Positions 56,164-64,000 of a stretch of DNA of 64,000 nt are shown here, one piece after another. The notes beneath the pieces were generated by a model that worked only from the letters and a program-made list of their open reading frames with translations, did not search any database and was not told the origin of the DNA. The DNA is from Planctomycetota bacterium (GTDB lineage: Bacteria > Planctomycetota > SZUA-567 > H5-PLA8): NCBI GenBank assembly GCA_015075375.1, contig JABTUM010000001.1, positions 3,195,895 through 3,259,894 on the forward strand, in the 5' to 3' direction. Position 1 is the stretch's first letter, and the number at the start of each line of letters is the position of its first letter. Position numbers and translations under genes: made by a program.

Positions 56164-58794
56164 GTGTTTGAGGGTAAGCACGGTTCGGCTGGTGGGGGAT
56201 GGCGCGCGGCCGGGTTGGCGTTCTTGTCCGCGATGCTGACGGGATCGGTCTTTGCCGCCGAGGCAGCGCCGGGTGCGGTTTCTTCGAGTGCCGATATCGC
56301 GCACGCGCTTTTTTGGCTGGCTCCGATCGGGTCGGTCGGCGCGCTGCTTTTCGCTTTCTTCTTCTACCGGAAGGTGATGGCGGCCGACGAAGGCAACGCC
56401 AAGATGATCGAGATCGCCCAGGCCGTTCGCGAGGGCGCCTACGCGTACCTGTATCGCCAATACCGCGTGGTCGGCATGGTCTTCGTGGTGCTCGTCCTGA
56501 TCTTCACCGTACTTGCCTTCATGGGCATTCAGAACCCGTTCGTGCCGGTGGCGTTCCTGACCGGCGGCTTCTTCAGCGGTCTGTGCGGCTTCCTGGGCAT
56601 GAAGACGGCGACGAACGCCTCTTCGCGCACGGCCCAAGGTGCTACGCAGTCGCTCAATCAGGGTTTGCAGGTGGCCTTCCGGTCGGGCGCGGTGATGGGA
56701 CTGGTCGTCGTCGGGTTCGGGCTGCTGGATATCGTGGCCTGGTACTTGGCGCTGAACCACATCTACGAAAACAACGTCTTTAACCTTTCGCTGGCGCTGG
56801 CTCAGAAGGCGGGCATCGCACAGACGGGCGACACGTGGAAACCCGAGTTCGCTGCCGATCATTTCTTCCAGCACGCGAAGATGATCGAAATCACGACGAC
56901 GATGATCACCTTCGGCATGGGCGCCTCGACCCAGGCGCTCTTCGCGCGCGTGGGCGGCGGCATTTACACCAAGGCCGCGGACGTCGGCGCGGACCTGGTG
57001 GGCAAGGTCGAGGCGGGGATTCCCGAAGACGACCCGCGCAACCCGGCGACCATCGCGGACAACGTGGGCGATAACGTCGGCGACGTAGCCGGCATGGGCG
57101 CCGACCTGTACGAATCGTACTGCGGATCGATCCTGGCCACGGCGGCCTTGGGCGCGGCGATCATGGATACGCCCATCGCCAAAGAGAGCACACAGACCTT
57201 CGGCGTCTCGGCGGTGATCGCTCCGCTGATCGTCGCCGGCATTGGAAACATTCTTTCGATCTTGGGCATCTTCGCGGTGCGCACGCAGGAAGGCGCTTCG
57301 CAGCGCAACCTGCTCTCGGCGCTGCTGCGCGGAACCCTGCTCAGTTCGATCCTGATCCTCGCCGCCACCTTCGGCATCGCCGCCCTGGGCGTGATCCCGT
57401 GGGGCGTGGCCGGCGCGGTGGTCGTCGGCTTGCTGGCCGGTGTGATCATCGGACAGGCCACCGAGTACTACACCTCCGACGAATACGGTCCGACCAAGGG
57501 GATCGCGTATCAGGCGCAGATGGGCCCGGCGACGACGATCATCGACGGCATGGCGACCGGCATGTACTCCACCGGCATCCCGGTGGTGACCATCGTGGTC
57601 GGCATCCTGCTGGCGTACGGCTTCTCCGGCGGCTTCGACGGTTCGGTCGACGCGATGGCCAAAGGCCTTTACGGCGTCAGCTTTGCAGCGGTCGGCATGC
57701 TCGCAACGCTGGGTATCACCCTGGCCACCGACGCGTACGGTCCGATCGCCGACAACGCCGGCGGCAACGCCGAAATGGCGCACTTGGGCGCCGAAGTCCG
57801 CCAGCGCACCGACGCGCTCGACAGCCTGGGCAACACGACCGCCGCCACCGGCAAGGGCTTCGCGATCGGTTCGGCCGCGCTCACGGCCATGGCGCTGCTC
57901 ACCGCTTACCTCGAAGAGGTCCGGCTCTGGCTGGGCAAGCTTGCAACCAATCCGTCCACACGCACGGCCGAGTACGTGTACCAGATCAAGAACACCACGT
58001 ATGCGTTCTTTGAAGGCAGTACGCAGCATTTCGCGGCGCGGCCCTCACTGGCCGCAAAGGTGGCCGAGTTCAAGGCGGCGCACCCGGAAGTGACGCTGAT
58101 CGGCACCGCCGACGCCAAGATCGCCGATTTCGTGAAAGCGTACGACATCTCGCTGATGAACCCGATGGTGATCTGCGGGCTCTTCCTGGGCGGGATGATG
58201 GCCTACGTATTCTGCGCGATGACGATGAAGGCCGTGGGCCGCGCGGCCGGCAAGATGGTCGAAGAAGTCCGGCGCCAGTTCAAAGAGAAGCCGGGCATCA
58301 TGGCCGGCACGGACAAGCCGGATTACGCGCGTTGCGTGGCGATCAGCACGATGGGCGCGCAGCGGGAGATGATCCTTCCGGCGCTGCTGGCCATCATCGT
58401 GCCCGTCGTCGTCGGGTTGATTATGGGCGTCAACGGGGTCATGGGCCTGCTGGCCGGAGGCCTGACCTGCGGCTTCGTGCTGGCCGTGATGTTGAACAAC
58501 GCCGGCGGCGCCTGGGACAACGCGAAGAAGCACATCGAACGCGGCAACTACGGCGGCAAGTACCTCAAGAACGAGAAGGGCGAATACGTCACGCCCGAGG
58601 GCGTGGTGGTCAGCGAAGAGAACCGATCCAAAGCCAAGAATCCGATTCACGGGGCGACCGTGATCGGGGATACCGTCGGCGACCCCTTCAAGGATACCGC
58701 CGGTCCGAGCTTGAATATTCTGATCAAACTGATGACGATGGTGAGTGTGGTGTTCGCGGGCCTGGTGGTCGCCTACTCGCTGAACATCGGTTGA
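56164..58794 (+). CDS. hppA: K+-dependent membrane-bound pyrophosphatase (H+ or Na+ pump)
   Basis: Couples pyrophosphate hydrolysis to ion pumping. At 876 residues it has about 16 membrane helices. Diagnostic motifs are [40 protein letters not shown] and [16 protein letters not shown]. The determinant [10 protein letters not shown] has Ala where K+-independent enzymes have Lys, so it is a K+-dependent type; H+ or Na+ pumping cannot be told apart. Extra loops near 490-620 and 690 make it longer than usual. I use GTG 56164, 7 bp after GGAGGT, rather than ATG 56149. Confidence 0.94.
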   Translation: MFEGKHGSAGGGWRAAGLAFLSAMLTGSVFAAEAAPGAVSSSADIAHALFWLAPIGSVGALLFAFFFYRKVMAADEGNAKMIEIAQAVREGAYAYLYRQYRVVGMVFVVLVLIFTVLAFMGIQNPFVPVAFLTGGFFSGLCGFLGMKTATNASSRTAQGATQSLNQGLQVAFRSGAVMGLVVVGFGLLDIVAWYLALNHIYENNVFNLSLALAQKAGIAQTGDTWKPEFAADHFFQHAKMIEITTTMITFGMGASTQALFARVGGGIYTKAADVGADLVGKVEAGIPEDDPRNPATIADNVGDNVGDVAGMGADLYESYCGSILATAALGAAIMDTPIAKESTQTFGVSAVIAPLIVAGIGNILSILGIFAVRTQEGASQRNLLSALLRGTLLSSILILAATFGIAALGVIPWGVAGAVVVGLLAGVIIGQATEYYTSDEYGPTKGIAYQAQMGPATTIIDGMATGMYSTGIPVVTIVVGILLAYGFSGGFDGSVDAMAKGLYGVSFAAVGMLATLGITLATDAYGPIADNAGGNAEMAHLGAEVRQRTDALDSLGNTTAATGKGFAIGSAALTAMALLTAYLEEVRLWLGKLATNPSTRTAEYVYQIKNTTYAFFEGSTQHFAARPSLAAKVAEFKAAHPEVTLIGTADAKIADFVKAYDISLMNPMVICGLFLGGMMAYVFCAMTMKAVGRAAGKMVEEVRRQFKEKPGIMAGTDKPDYARCVAISTMGAQREMILPALLAIIVPVVVGLIMGVNGVMGLLAGGLTCGFVLAVMLNNAGGAWDNAKKHIERGNYGGKYLKNEKGEYVTPEGVVVSEENRSKAKNPIHGATVIGDTVGDPFKDTAGPSLNILIKLMTMVSVVFAGLVVAYSLNIG

Positions 58795-58805
58795 CCGAGG
58801 TGTCG

Positions 58806-59195
58806 ATGGACGGCCGGGACATTGCTTTGCATGCCGCTCGAGCGGCGAACGATAAGATGGCCGAAGACATCGTGGTCTACGACCTGCGTGGACTCTCCGA
58901 CGTCACGGACTTCTTCGTAATCGCTTCGGTGCAGTCCAAGCTCCAGGCCAAAGCCGTCGTTCGAGGGATCGAAGACGGCTTGCGGCCTAAAGGCGCTCGG
59001 CCCATGGGCCGCGAAGGCAGCGCCGACGGCCAGTGGCAGCTCCTCGATTACGTCGATGTCGTGATCCACGTCTTCTCGACCGAGATGCGCGAGTACTACA
59101 ACCTCGAAGCCCTCTGGGGCGACGCGCCGCAGGTCGAATGGAACGACGAGCCCGCCGAAGTCAAAGCTTCTTCCCGCGCCCGTAGCCGGGGGTAA
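58806..59195 (+). CDS. rsfS: Ribosome silencing factor RsfS
   Basis: A 129-residue RsfS/Iojap protein that binds ribosomal protein L14 and keeps ribosomal subunits apart in starvation. Motifs are ARAANDKMAEDIVVYDLRGLSD, VTDFFVIASVQSKLQAKAV, EGSADGQWQLLDY, VDVVIHVFS and REYYNLEALWGDAP. ATG 58806 lies 5 bp after GAGG and 11 bp after hppA stop. The usual neighbours nadD and proA are absent; it is cotranscribed with hppA. Confidence 0.93.
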   Translation: MDGRDIALHAARAANDKMAEDIVVYDLRGLSDVTDFFVIASVQSKLQAKAVVRGIEDGLRPKGARPMGREGSADGQWQLLDYVDVVIHVFSTEMREYYNLEALWGDAPQVEWNDEPAEVKASSRARSRG

Positions 59196-59200
59196 GCCGC

Positions 59201-59227
59201 GGACGCATTCGGCGCGCGCCGAAGTCC
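59201..59227 (+). terminator. Hairpin after rsfS
   Basis: A 16-bp perfect palindrome (TTCGGCGC with GCGCCGAA, 59208-59223) flanked by GGAC and GTCC. There is no T-run, so it may be an mRNA 3' end or a structured spacer. Confidence 0.35.
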
Positions 59228-59278
59228 GTAGCCTGCCCCTGCACTCCGCCTTAACCTCCGCTACGGGAGTATAGAGCT

Positions 59279-59905
59279 ATGTACACGCCGCAATCTTTTT
59301 CGGAAACCGATCCGTCCGTTTGGAGCGAACTGGTGGGCGCGCATGCCTTCGCCACGCTGATCACGCACGATCCGCGGGATGGCGCACCCTTCGCGACGCA
59401 CCTGCCGTTTCTGTACGATGCCGCGTGCGGCCCCTTCGGCACGCTGTACGGGCACGTCGCGCGCGCGAACGTGCAGTGGACGCACGGGGACTCGGCGCTG
59501 GCGGTGTTTCTGGGCGCACATGCGTATATCTCGCCGCGCTGGTACGCGTCCGAATTTGCCGTGCCGACCTGGAATTACGAAGCGCTCCACGCCTACGGGC
59601 GGTTGAGCATCTTGAGCGATTCGACCTCGGTGCGCGCGGTGCTCGACCGCTTCGTGGCGCGCTACGAGGCCGGCCGGACGAATCCCTGGAGCGTGCCATG
59701 GGCGGACCAGCGGTACGTAAAACTGCTTGATGCGCTGGTCGCCTTCGAACTGCCCGTCGAACGCATCGAGTGCAAGCGCAAACTCAGCCAGAACCGGCCC
59801 CCCGCCGATCAATGGGGTGCGATCGAGGCGCTGGCCGCCAGCGTTGAGCCGGGCGACCGGGCGTTGGCCGAGCGCATGCAGCGCACCGCGCCGCCGCGGC
59901 CGTGA
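59279..59905 (+). CDS. FMN-binding negative transcriptional regulator (PaiB-like)
   Basis: A 208-residue PaiB-family flavin-binding protein: MYTPQSFSETDP, LITHDPRDGAPFATHLPFL, HVARANVQW, AVFLGAHAYISPRWYAS, VPTWNYEALHAYGRL and ECKRKLSQNRP. In Bacillus the relative PaiB represses sporulation and protease genes, but most members are thought to be flavoproteins of unknown activity. It stands alone after the rsfS hairpin. Confidence 0.88.
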   Translation: MYTPQSFSETDPSVWSELVGAHAFATLITHDPRDGAPFATHLPFLYDAACGPFGTLYGHVARANVQWTHGDSALAVFLGAHAYISPRWYASEFAVPTWNYEALHAYGRLSILSDSTSVRAVLDRFVARYEAGRTNPWSVPWADQRYVKLLDALVAFELPVERIECKRKLSQNRPPADQWGAIEALAASVEPGDRALAERMQRTAPPRP

Positions 59906-60001
59906 TGCGCCGCATGCTTGCCTTTCATGAATTACGATTTACGTTTCAGGCGCCGGACCTAACCTTGCTTCGTTGAGCCCTGCAGAATGGGAAAAGGCCG
60001 C

Positions 60002-61054
60002 ATGAAGAAAATTCGGGTATCCATCGTGGGCGCCAGCGGCCTGGTCGGAGAAGGCCTGATCAAGGCGCTGCTGGGCCATCCGCATTGTGCGCTGAGCCTC
60101 CTGGTCAGCGAGCACGCGGCGGGGAAGTCCGTGGGCGAACTGCTCCCCGTGCTGGCGGGCGAATGCGATCTCAAGACGGTGAGCGCCACGCCGGCCGAGG
60201 TCGCGAAAGCCAGCGACGTGGTCTTCTGCGCCAAAAAAGGCAGCGAGACCTTCGCCTGGGTTCCGGGGCTGCTCGAAGGCGGAACGAAGGTCATCGATAT
60301 TGGAGGAGAGTTTCGTTTCCGCGACGCGGCCGTTTACGAGGAGTGGTACAAGGAGCCGCACGGCTGCAAGGATCTGCTGGAGCGTGCCGTGTGGGGCTTG
60401 CCGGAGCTTCAGAAAGAGGCGATCCGCGCGGCGGCGCTGGTGGGAAACCCCGGCTGTTACGTGACGAGCGCGGTGCTGGCGCTGGCGCCTTTCGTCGCCG
60501 CGGGGCTGGTCGAGGATGCCGGGCTGATCGTCGACAGTTACTCGGGCCTGTCCGGCGCGGGGCGGCAGTTCAACGCCAAGCTTTCCAATCTCTTCGTCGA
60601 TATCGACGAGAACTTGCGCGCCTACGGAGTGGGGAACCACAAGCACACGCCGGAGATCGAGCAAGGCCTGCGCATCGCGGCCGGCCGCGAGATCAAGGTC
60701 ACGTTCGTACCGCACTTGGCTCCGCTGGACCGCGGCATCCTCACCACCGCGTTTGCGCGACCCAAGCCGGGCTTGACGACCGCCCGGGCGCTGGAGGCGT
60801 TGAAGGCGTTTTACACGTCCGAGCGCGCGCCGTTCGTGCGCGTGCGCGAAAAGGTCGGGGACGTGAACATTCGTGACGTGGCTTATACCAACTACTGCGA
60901 CCTCTCGGCGCAGGTGGTGGAACGCTCGGGCATGCTGGTCGTCGCCAGCGCCTTGGATAACCTGGTCAAAGGCGCCGCCGGACAGGCGCTTCAGAATCTC
61001 AACCTGATGTGCGGCTTCGACGAAACGCTGGGCCTGAAAGGGCGCGGGTTGTAG
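60002..61054 (+). CDS. argC: N-acetyl-gamma-glutamyl-phosphate reductase
   Basis: A 350-residue ArgC, third step of arginine synthesis. The NADP site is SIVGASGLVGEGL; catalytic Cys152 is in VGNPGCYVTSAVLAL, and His in NHKHTPEIEQ. It is of the usual length. ATG 60002 lies 5 bp after AAAGG. The gene is followed 23 bp later by a PII-like gene on the same strand. Other arg genes are not in the window. Confidence 0.95.
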   Translation: MKKIRVSIVGASGLVGEGLIKALLGHPHCALSLLVSEHAAGKSVGELLPVLAGECDLKTVSATPAEVAKASDVVFCAKKGSETFAWVPGLLEGGTKVIDIGGEFRFRDAAVYEEWYKEPHGCKDLLERAVWGLPELQKEAIRAAALVGNPGCYVTSAVLALAPFVAAGLVEDAGLIVDSYSGLSGAGRQFNAKLSNLFVDIDENLRAYGVGNHKHTPEIEQGLRIAAGREIKVTFVPHLAPLDRGILTTAFARPKPGLTTARALEALKAFYTSERAPFVRVREKVGDVNIRDVAYTNYCDLSAQVVERSGMLVVASALDNLVKGAAGQALQNLNLMCGFDETLGLKGRGL

Positions 61055-61077
61055 CCTCGCGCGAACGGGATGCGCCG

Positions 61078-61386
61078 ATGAAGAAGCTGACCGTATATAT
61101 CAAGCCGTTTCGACTGGAGACGGTGCTGGAGCAGCTTCCCGCCGAAGGGGTGGTGGAGGTGCTGATCGGCGAAGTGCGCGGCTACGGCCGCCAGAAGGGG
61201 CATCTCGAAAAGTACCGCGAGCATGAATACGAGCTGACTTTCCTGCCCAAAGCACGGCTGGAAATCTTTGTCGAAGACGAAGCGTTCGCGGCGGTGGAAG
61301 AATCGATCCGCTCGGCCGCGCGCACCGGACGCATCGGGGACGGCAAGATCCTGGTATGCGGCGTGGAGCAGGTCGAAGCGATCTGA
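61078..61386 (+). CDS. PII-family nitrogen regulator, C-terminally short
   Basis: A 102-residue PII-like protein. The T-loop retains GEVRGYGRQKGHLEKYREHEY with Tyr51, the uridylylation position of GlnB, and SAARTGRIGDGKI is close to the nucleotide-binding GDGK loop. The C-terminal IRIRTGE that supplies ATP-contacting Arg residues in GlnB is replaced by CGVEQVEAI, so ATP or 2-oxoglutarate sensing may differ. PII binds N-acetylglutamate kinase in many organisms, so adjacency to argC is meaningful. No amtB is nearby. Confidence 0.85.
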   Translation: MKKLTVYIKPFRLETVLEQLPAEGVVEVLIGEVRGYGRQKGHLEKYREHEYELTFLPKARLEIFVEDEAFAAVEESIRSAARTGRIGDGKILVCGVEQVEAI

Positions 61387-61414
61387 AGCCGGCGGCGCTC
61401 GCGTTCCCAAAGCA

Positions 61415-61441
61415 AACGCCCAAGCCATAGGCTTGGGCGTT
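61415..61441. terminator. Strong hairpin after the PII-like gene
   Basis: A perfect 12-bp stem (AACGCCCAAGCC with its complement) and a 3-nt ATA loop lie between convergent genes. On the minus strand it is followed by TTGCTTT, so it probably ends transcripts in both directions. Confidence 0.65.
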
Positions 61442-61467
61442 CGATCGGGCGTAATGCGTCTGAGCCG

Positions 61468-63915
61468 TTACTTCAGGTTCAGCGAAGTCCCGTGCCGGAA
61501 CATCGTCACCGTATAGCGGAAGTCGTAGCCGTTAATCGGCAGGTCGGTGGCGTTGTCGACGACGCGGAAGACGACGCTGATATCGAACGGATGCACGGCG
61601 TTGATGACCAGCCCCGGATCGCCGCCCAAACCGCCTGGGTTCTGAGCGCCCTGGATGATCGCCGCGTTGGTCGCCGGGGCGCGCGTCTTAATGATGAAGG
61701 CGCCGGTCTTGTTGTTGACCTGGAACGACTGGACCGGAATCGTCGCGGACTGGGTCTTGATCGTGAATCCGGTTGCGCTGACTTTCGCGAAGTCGGCGGT
61801 CTCCATCGGATCGACATGCAGGACGCATTGTCCGCCCAAAAGCATTTCCAAGCGGTTGTTGGCGTCGAGCAATCCGGTGAGGTCGATCGGCGCCCGGTCG
61901 GGGGCGCGAATGAAGCCCTTCAAGGTCAGCGCCAGGGTGTCGCTGGCGGTCGTCGGATCGTAGACGATCCTGCCGCTGGCGGCGCTGACCATGAACTGCC
62001 CGATGCCCGTCGTGGCCGCCAAGGGCCCCTTAGGCAGGGACAGCAAGCCCACGGTGCTTCTCTGGGTAAAGTCGAAGGTAACGATCTCGTCGAAGCGCAG
62101 CGCCAGGTTGCCTGAGCCGCCGGTGATCGTAATCGTCATAGGAATTTCCAGCAGCGGATAGGTACCGGCCGTTTGCGCGATATCGGAGGCATCCGCCAGC
62201 GTGTCTTTCAGGTCGAGCCCGGCCATGAAGATCTTTATCAGGCCGGTGTTGGGATTGAAATTGTCCACGAGCACCCGTGCATCGCCCGCATACAAGTTCG
62301 TCGGCTGGCCCGACAGCAGCTTGGGCGGCCAACTGACCCCGCCCCCAATGCCCAACGCCAGCGTGCCGGAGATGTGCTCGGAGAGGGTGAAGGTGTCCTC
62401 GCCCTGTCCGATCACGATTTCCAGCGTCGCGCCGTTCAACTGCGCGCCGCTCCTTAGGATGTCCTTCGCCACGAACATGTTCAGCCGCAACTGGTCGGCC
62501 GCGAGCTTGCCGAAGTCGATGCGGCCGCTGGCTTGGGTCAGGACGAACTGGCTGGTCACCGGACCGGGATTGATGCGCAGGAAGAACTGCTGCGTAATGC
62601 GGTCTTCTTCGTCGCCGGTGTCGGAGTTGTACTTGATCATTTCGATCAAGAAGGTGTAGTCGCCCGCGCGGCTGGGCGTGCCCGAGATCAGGCCGTCAAT
62701 GCTGATCGACATGCCTTCGGGGAGCTGCGGGCTGTCCTGGTCGAGGAAGAATTCGACGTCCGGAGGCGTGAAGGCTTCGTAGGTGATGCGCCAGATATCG
62801 CCGTCGTGAATGTTGTCTTGAGTGGTATCGCTGTCGGGGGGCGCATTGGCCAACACCGGATTGGACAGGTTGATGATGATGCCGAGACTGCCCACGCAAA
62901 GCTGCGGCACCAGGAAGACCGGGGTCGTGACGCCTTGGACGAAAGTGGGATCGAATACGTCCAGGAATACCTGCTGTGTGCTGCCTGCCAACCCGATGTC
63001 GTTGTTGGAAGTAACTACTAAGTCAAGAAATACTGCACTACCCCCCAAGGTAAATGACAGTTCATCCACTTCGAAGGTATAGGTTACGGAACCGTTCAAC
63101 CCCGAGTGAATGCCGGAGGCATTGGGAGTAATGAAGCCCGCAAAATTGGAAGCATCCCCGATGCTGATGGGTGAAAAGGTCGTGCTCAAGGAACCGCCGC
63201 CGAAGCGGTCGCCGCCGTTGGCGTGCAACTGGTACTCGTAGGGGCTGCGCTGCAAACCCGTGGGCAGGTCGTTCATCAACGCGTCCGCGCTGCTGTCCGT
63301 CGGAAAGGCCACCGGGGGCGGGAAGCGCACGCCTCCGCTGCCCACCGTAGAAGGCGTGACGACGTTGGTCGCATCTTCGATGAAAGGTAACCCGCCTTCG
63401 AGGATAGGCTCCACGGTCATGCAGTAGATAATGTCTTCGAGATTCTTCGCCAATGGATCGGGATTCTGATCTTCCACTCGAATGGTGAACATGACTTCCT
63501 GAGGCAGGCAACTGGCATCGTAATCCGCGTACAACACGGCCCCGTCGTGAACCTCCGGCGTAGGCGCGCGCAAAATACCGGTCAGCACGCCTGTGGCGCT
63601 GTCGATGGCCAAGGTGCAGTTGTCTGGAAGCGGAGCGACTGTCGAATACTCGTAGGGCGGGTAGCCGTCCCGCACGTTGATGCGCCGCGTAAATTCCCGA
63701 TTGACCACCGCATCGCCCAAATCGTAGCAAGCCGGGAGCGTATCGGTGTCCGATCCCGTGATGACCACAAACTCAGGCAACGTGCACACCGGAGGATCTA
63801 CGAGGGCTCGCCCACCCACCTCCGGCGTGGCCAGCGCATAGGTGAAGCCCAGCGCCGCCAGAAGCACGCCCATGGCCAAGGGTGCGCTGGCCCGATTCAG
63901 AATGGCTTTTAACAT
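61468..63915 (-). CDS. Large secreted protein with Ig-like/cadherin-like domains
   Basis: An 815-residue exported protein with an N-terminal signal peptide (ILNRASAPLAMGVLLAALGFTYA, cleavage near AYALA). It has putative immunoglobulin-like modules (PPYEYSTVAPLPDNCTLAIDS, PQLPEGMSISIDGLISGTPS) and a repeated C-terminal beta unit with the phrase ASGRI (QASGRIDFGKLAADQLRLN, SAASGRIVYDPTTASDTLAL). These resemble He_PIG-type surface domains. No enzyme motif is seen. It may be a surface or adhesive protein. The ATG at 63915 is used; TTG 63921, 5 bp after GGAGG, is equally possible. Confidence 0.7.
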   Translation of the reverse strand: MLKAILNRASAPLAMGVLLAALGFTYALATPEVGGRALVDPPVCTLPEFVVITGSDTDTLPACYDLGDAVVNREFTRRINVRDGYPPYEYSTVAPLPDNCTLAIDSATGVLTGILRAPTPEVHDGAVLYADYDASCLPQEVMFTIRVEDQNPDPLAKNLEDIIYCMTVEPILEGGLPFIEDATNVVTPSTVGSGGVRFPPPVAFPTDSSADALMNDLPTGLQRSPYEYQLHANGGDRFGGGSLSTTFSPISIGDASNFAGFITPNASGIHSGLNGSVTYTFEVDELSFTLGGSAVFLDLVVTSNNDIGLAGSTQQVFLDVFDPTFVQGVTTPVFLVPQLCVGSLGIIINLSNPVLANAPPDSDTTQDNIHDGDIWRITYEAFTPPDVEFFLDQDSPQLPEGMSISIDGLISGTPSRAGDYTFLIEMIKYNSDTGDEEDRITQQFFLRINPGPVTSQFVLTQASGRIDFGKLAADQLRLNMFVAKDILRSGAQLNGATLEIVIGQGEDTFTLSEHISGTLALGIGGGVSWPPKLLSGQPTNLYAGDARVLVDNFNPNTGLIKIFMAGLDLKDTLADASDIAQTAGTYPLLEIPMTITITGGSGNLALRFDEIVTFDFTQRSTVGLLSLPKGPLAATTGIGQFMVSAASGRIVYDPTTASDTLALTLKGFIRAPDRAPIDLTGLLDANNRLEMLLGGQCVLHVDPMETADFAKVSATGFTIKTQSATIPVQSFQVNNKTGAFIIKTRAPATNAAIIQGAQNPGGLGGDPGLVINAVHPFDISVVFRVVDNATDLPINGYDFRYTVTMFRHGTSLNLK

Positions 63916-64000
63916 CTTCAAAACGTCCTCCCGTAGGGGTTACGGCGCCTGGCGACAAATCGCGCAGACTTTCTCGTAGCCCTTAAGAGTAAACAACTTA

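Noticed and set aside
56095..58029. A 644-residue minus-strand frame opposite hppA
   Set aside because: It is His/Asp/Arg-rich shadow translation of a highly conserved pyrophosphatase gene.

Overview
The window is GC-rich chromosomal DNA from an uncultured-type bacterium. The mixture points to a polysaccharide- and osmolyte-degrading bacterium of the Planctomycetota/Lentisphaerota or Sumerlaeota/Hydrogenedentota kind: a GH42-like galactosidase, a heparinase-type lyase, an SGSH-like sulfatase, a tricorn protease homologue, a phytanoyl-CoA dioxygenase with its AraC regulator, DegT aminotransferase, MoxR, DUF1015 and membrane pyrophosphatase. The phylum is inferred from gene content only and is not certain. 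I saw no phage, transposase or CRISPR array. Genes lie on both strands in short operons.

Layout. 1-11.2 kb: the end of a GH42-like gene, an EboB-like TatD hydrolase with a small partner, a tricorn-type protease, and a multi-PAS sensor kinase with a LuxR-type regulator. 11.2-15.3 kb: sulfatase, a MsrA selenoprotein read through an in-frame UGA, a four-cluster ferredoxin and MoxR. 15.3-19.3 kb: a lower-GC accessory stretch of small genes (VOC, GNAT, two unknowns, VOC, ADP-ribosylglycohydrolase). 19.3-30 kb: alpha/beta hydrolase, exported thioredoxin-like protein, GntR-LacI regulator, kinase-like phosphotransferase, MFS carrier, DUF1015, SDR, PhyH dioxygenase with a divergent AraC gene, and a SHOCT/DUF2089 pair. 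30-37.3 kb: PhzF with an insertion, heparinase-like lyase, nadC and dnaA. Clusters of DnaA-box-like motifs occur at three places here and may mark an origin region. 37.3-43.6 kb: class V aminotransferase, fdhD with a membrane protein, HAD phosphatase, sulfite-oxidase-type molybdoenzyme and an MFS nucleoside-type carrier. 43.7-53.6 kb: histidine utilisation (hutU-hutG-hutI, with hutH 4 kb further on), interrupted by a DegT/polysaccharide deacetylase/hydrolase operon and its divergent AraC gene. 53.6-64 kb: CBM9-transglutaminase fusion, hppA, rsfS, PaiB-like protein, argC, a PII-like protein and a large secreted protein.

The most notable observation is at 12613-13446. The catalytic Cys codon of methionine sulfoxide reductase A is TGA, and a perfect 8-bp stem with a GUU loop follows it at the distance expected of a bacterial SECIS element. 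Both halves of the protein are intact around the TGA. This predicts a signal-peptide-bearing selenoprotein MsrA and a selenocysteine-decoding host. The hut genes give a full route from histidine to glutamate. The fdhD gene and the molybdoenzyme show molybdenum-cofactor metabolism.
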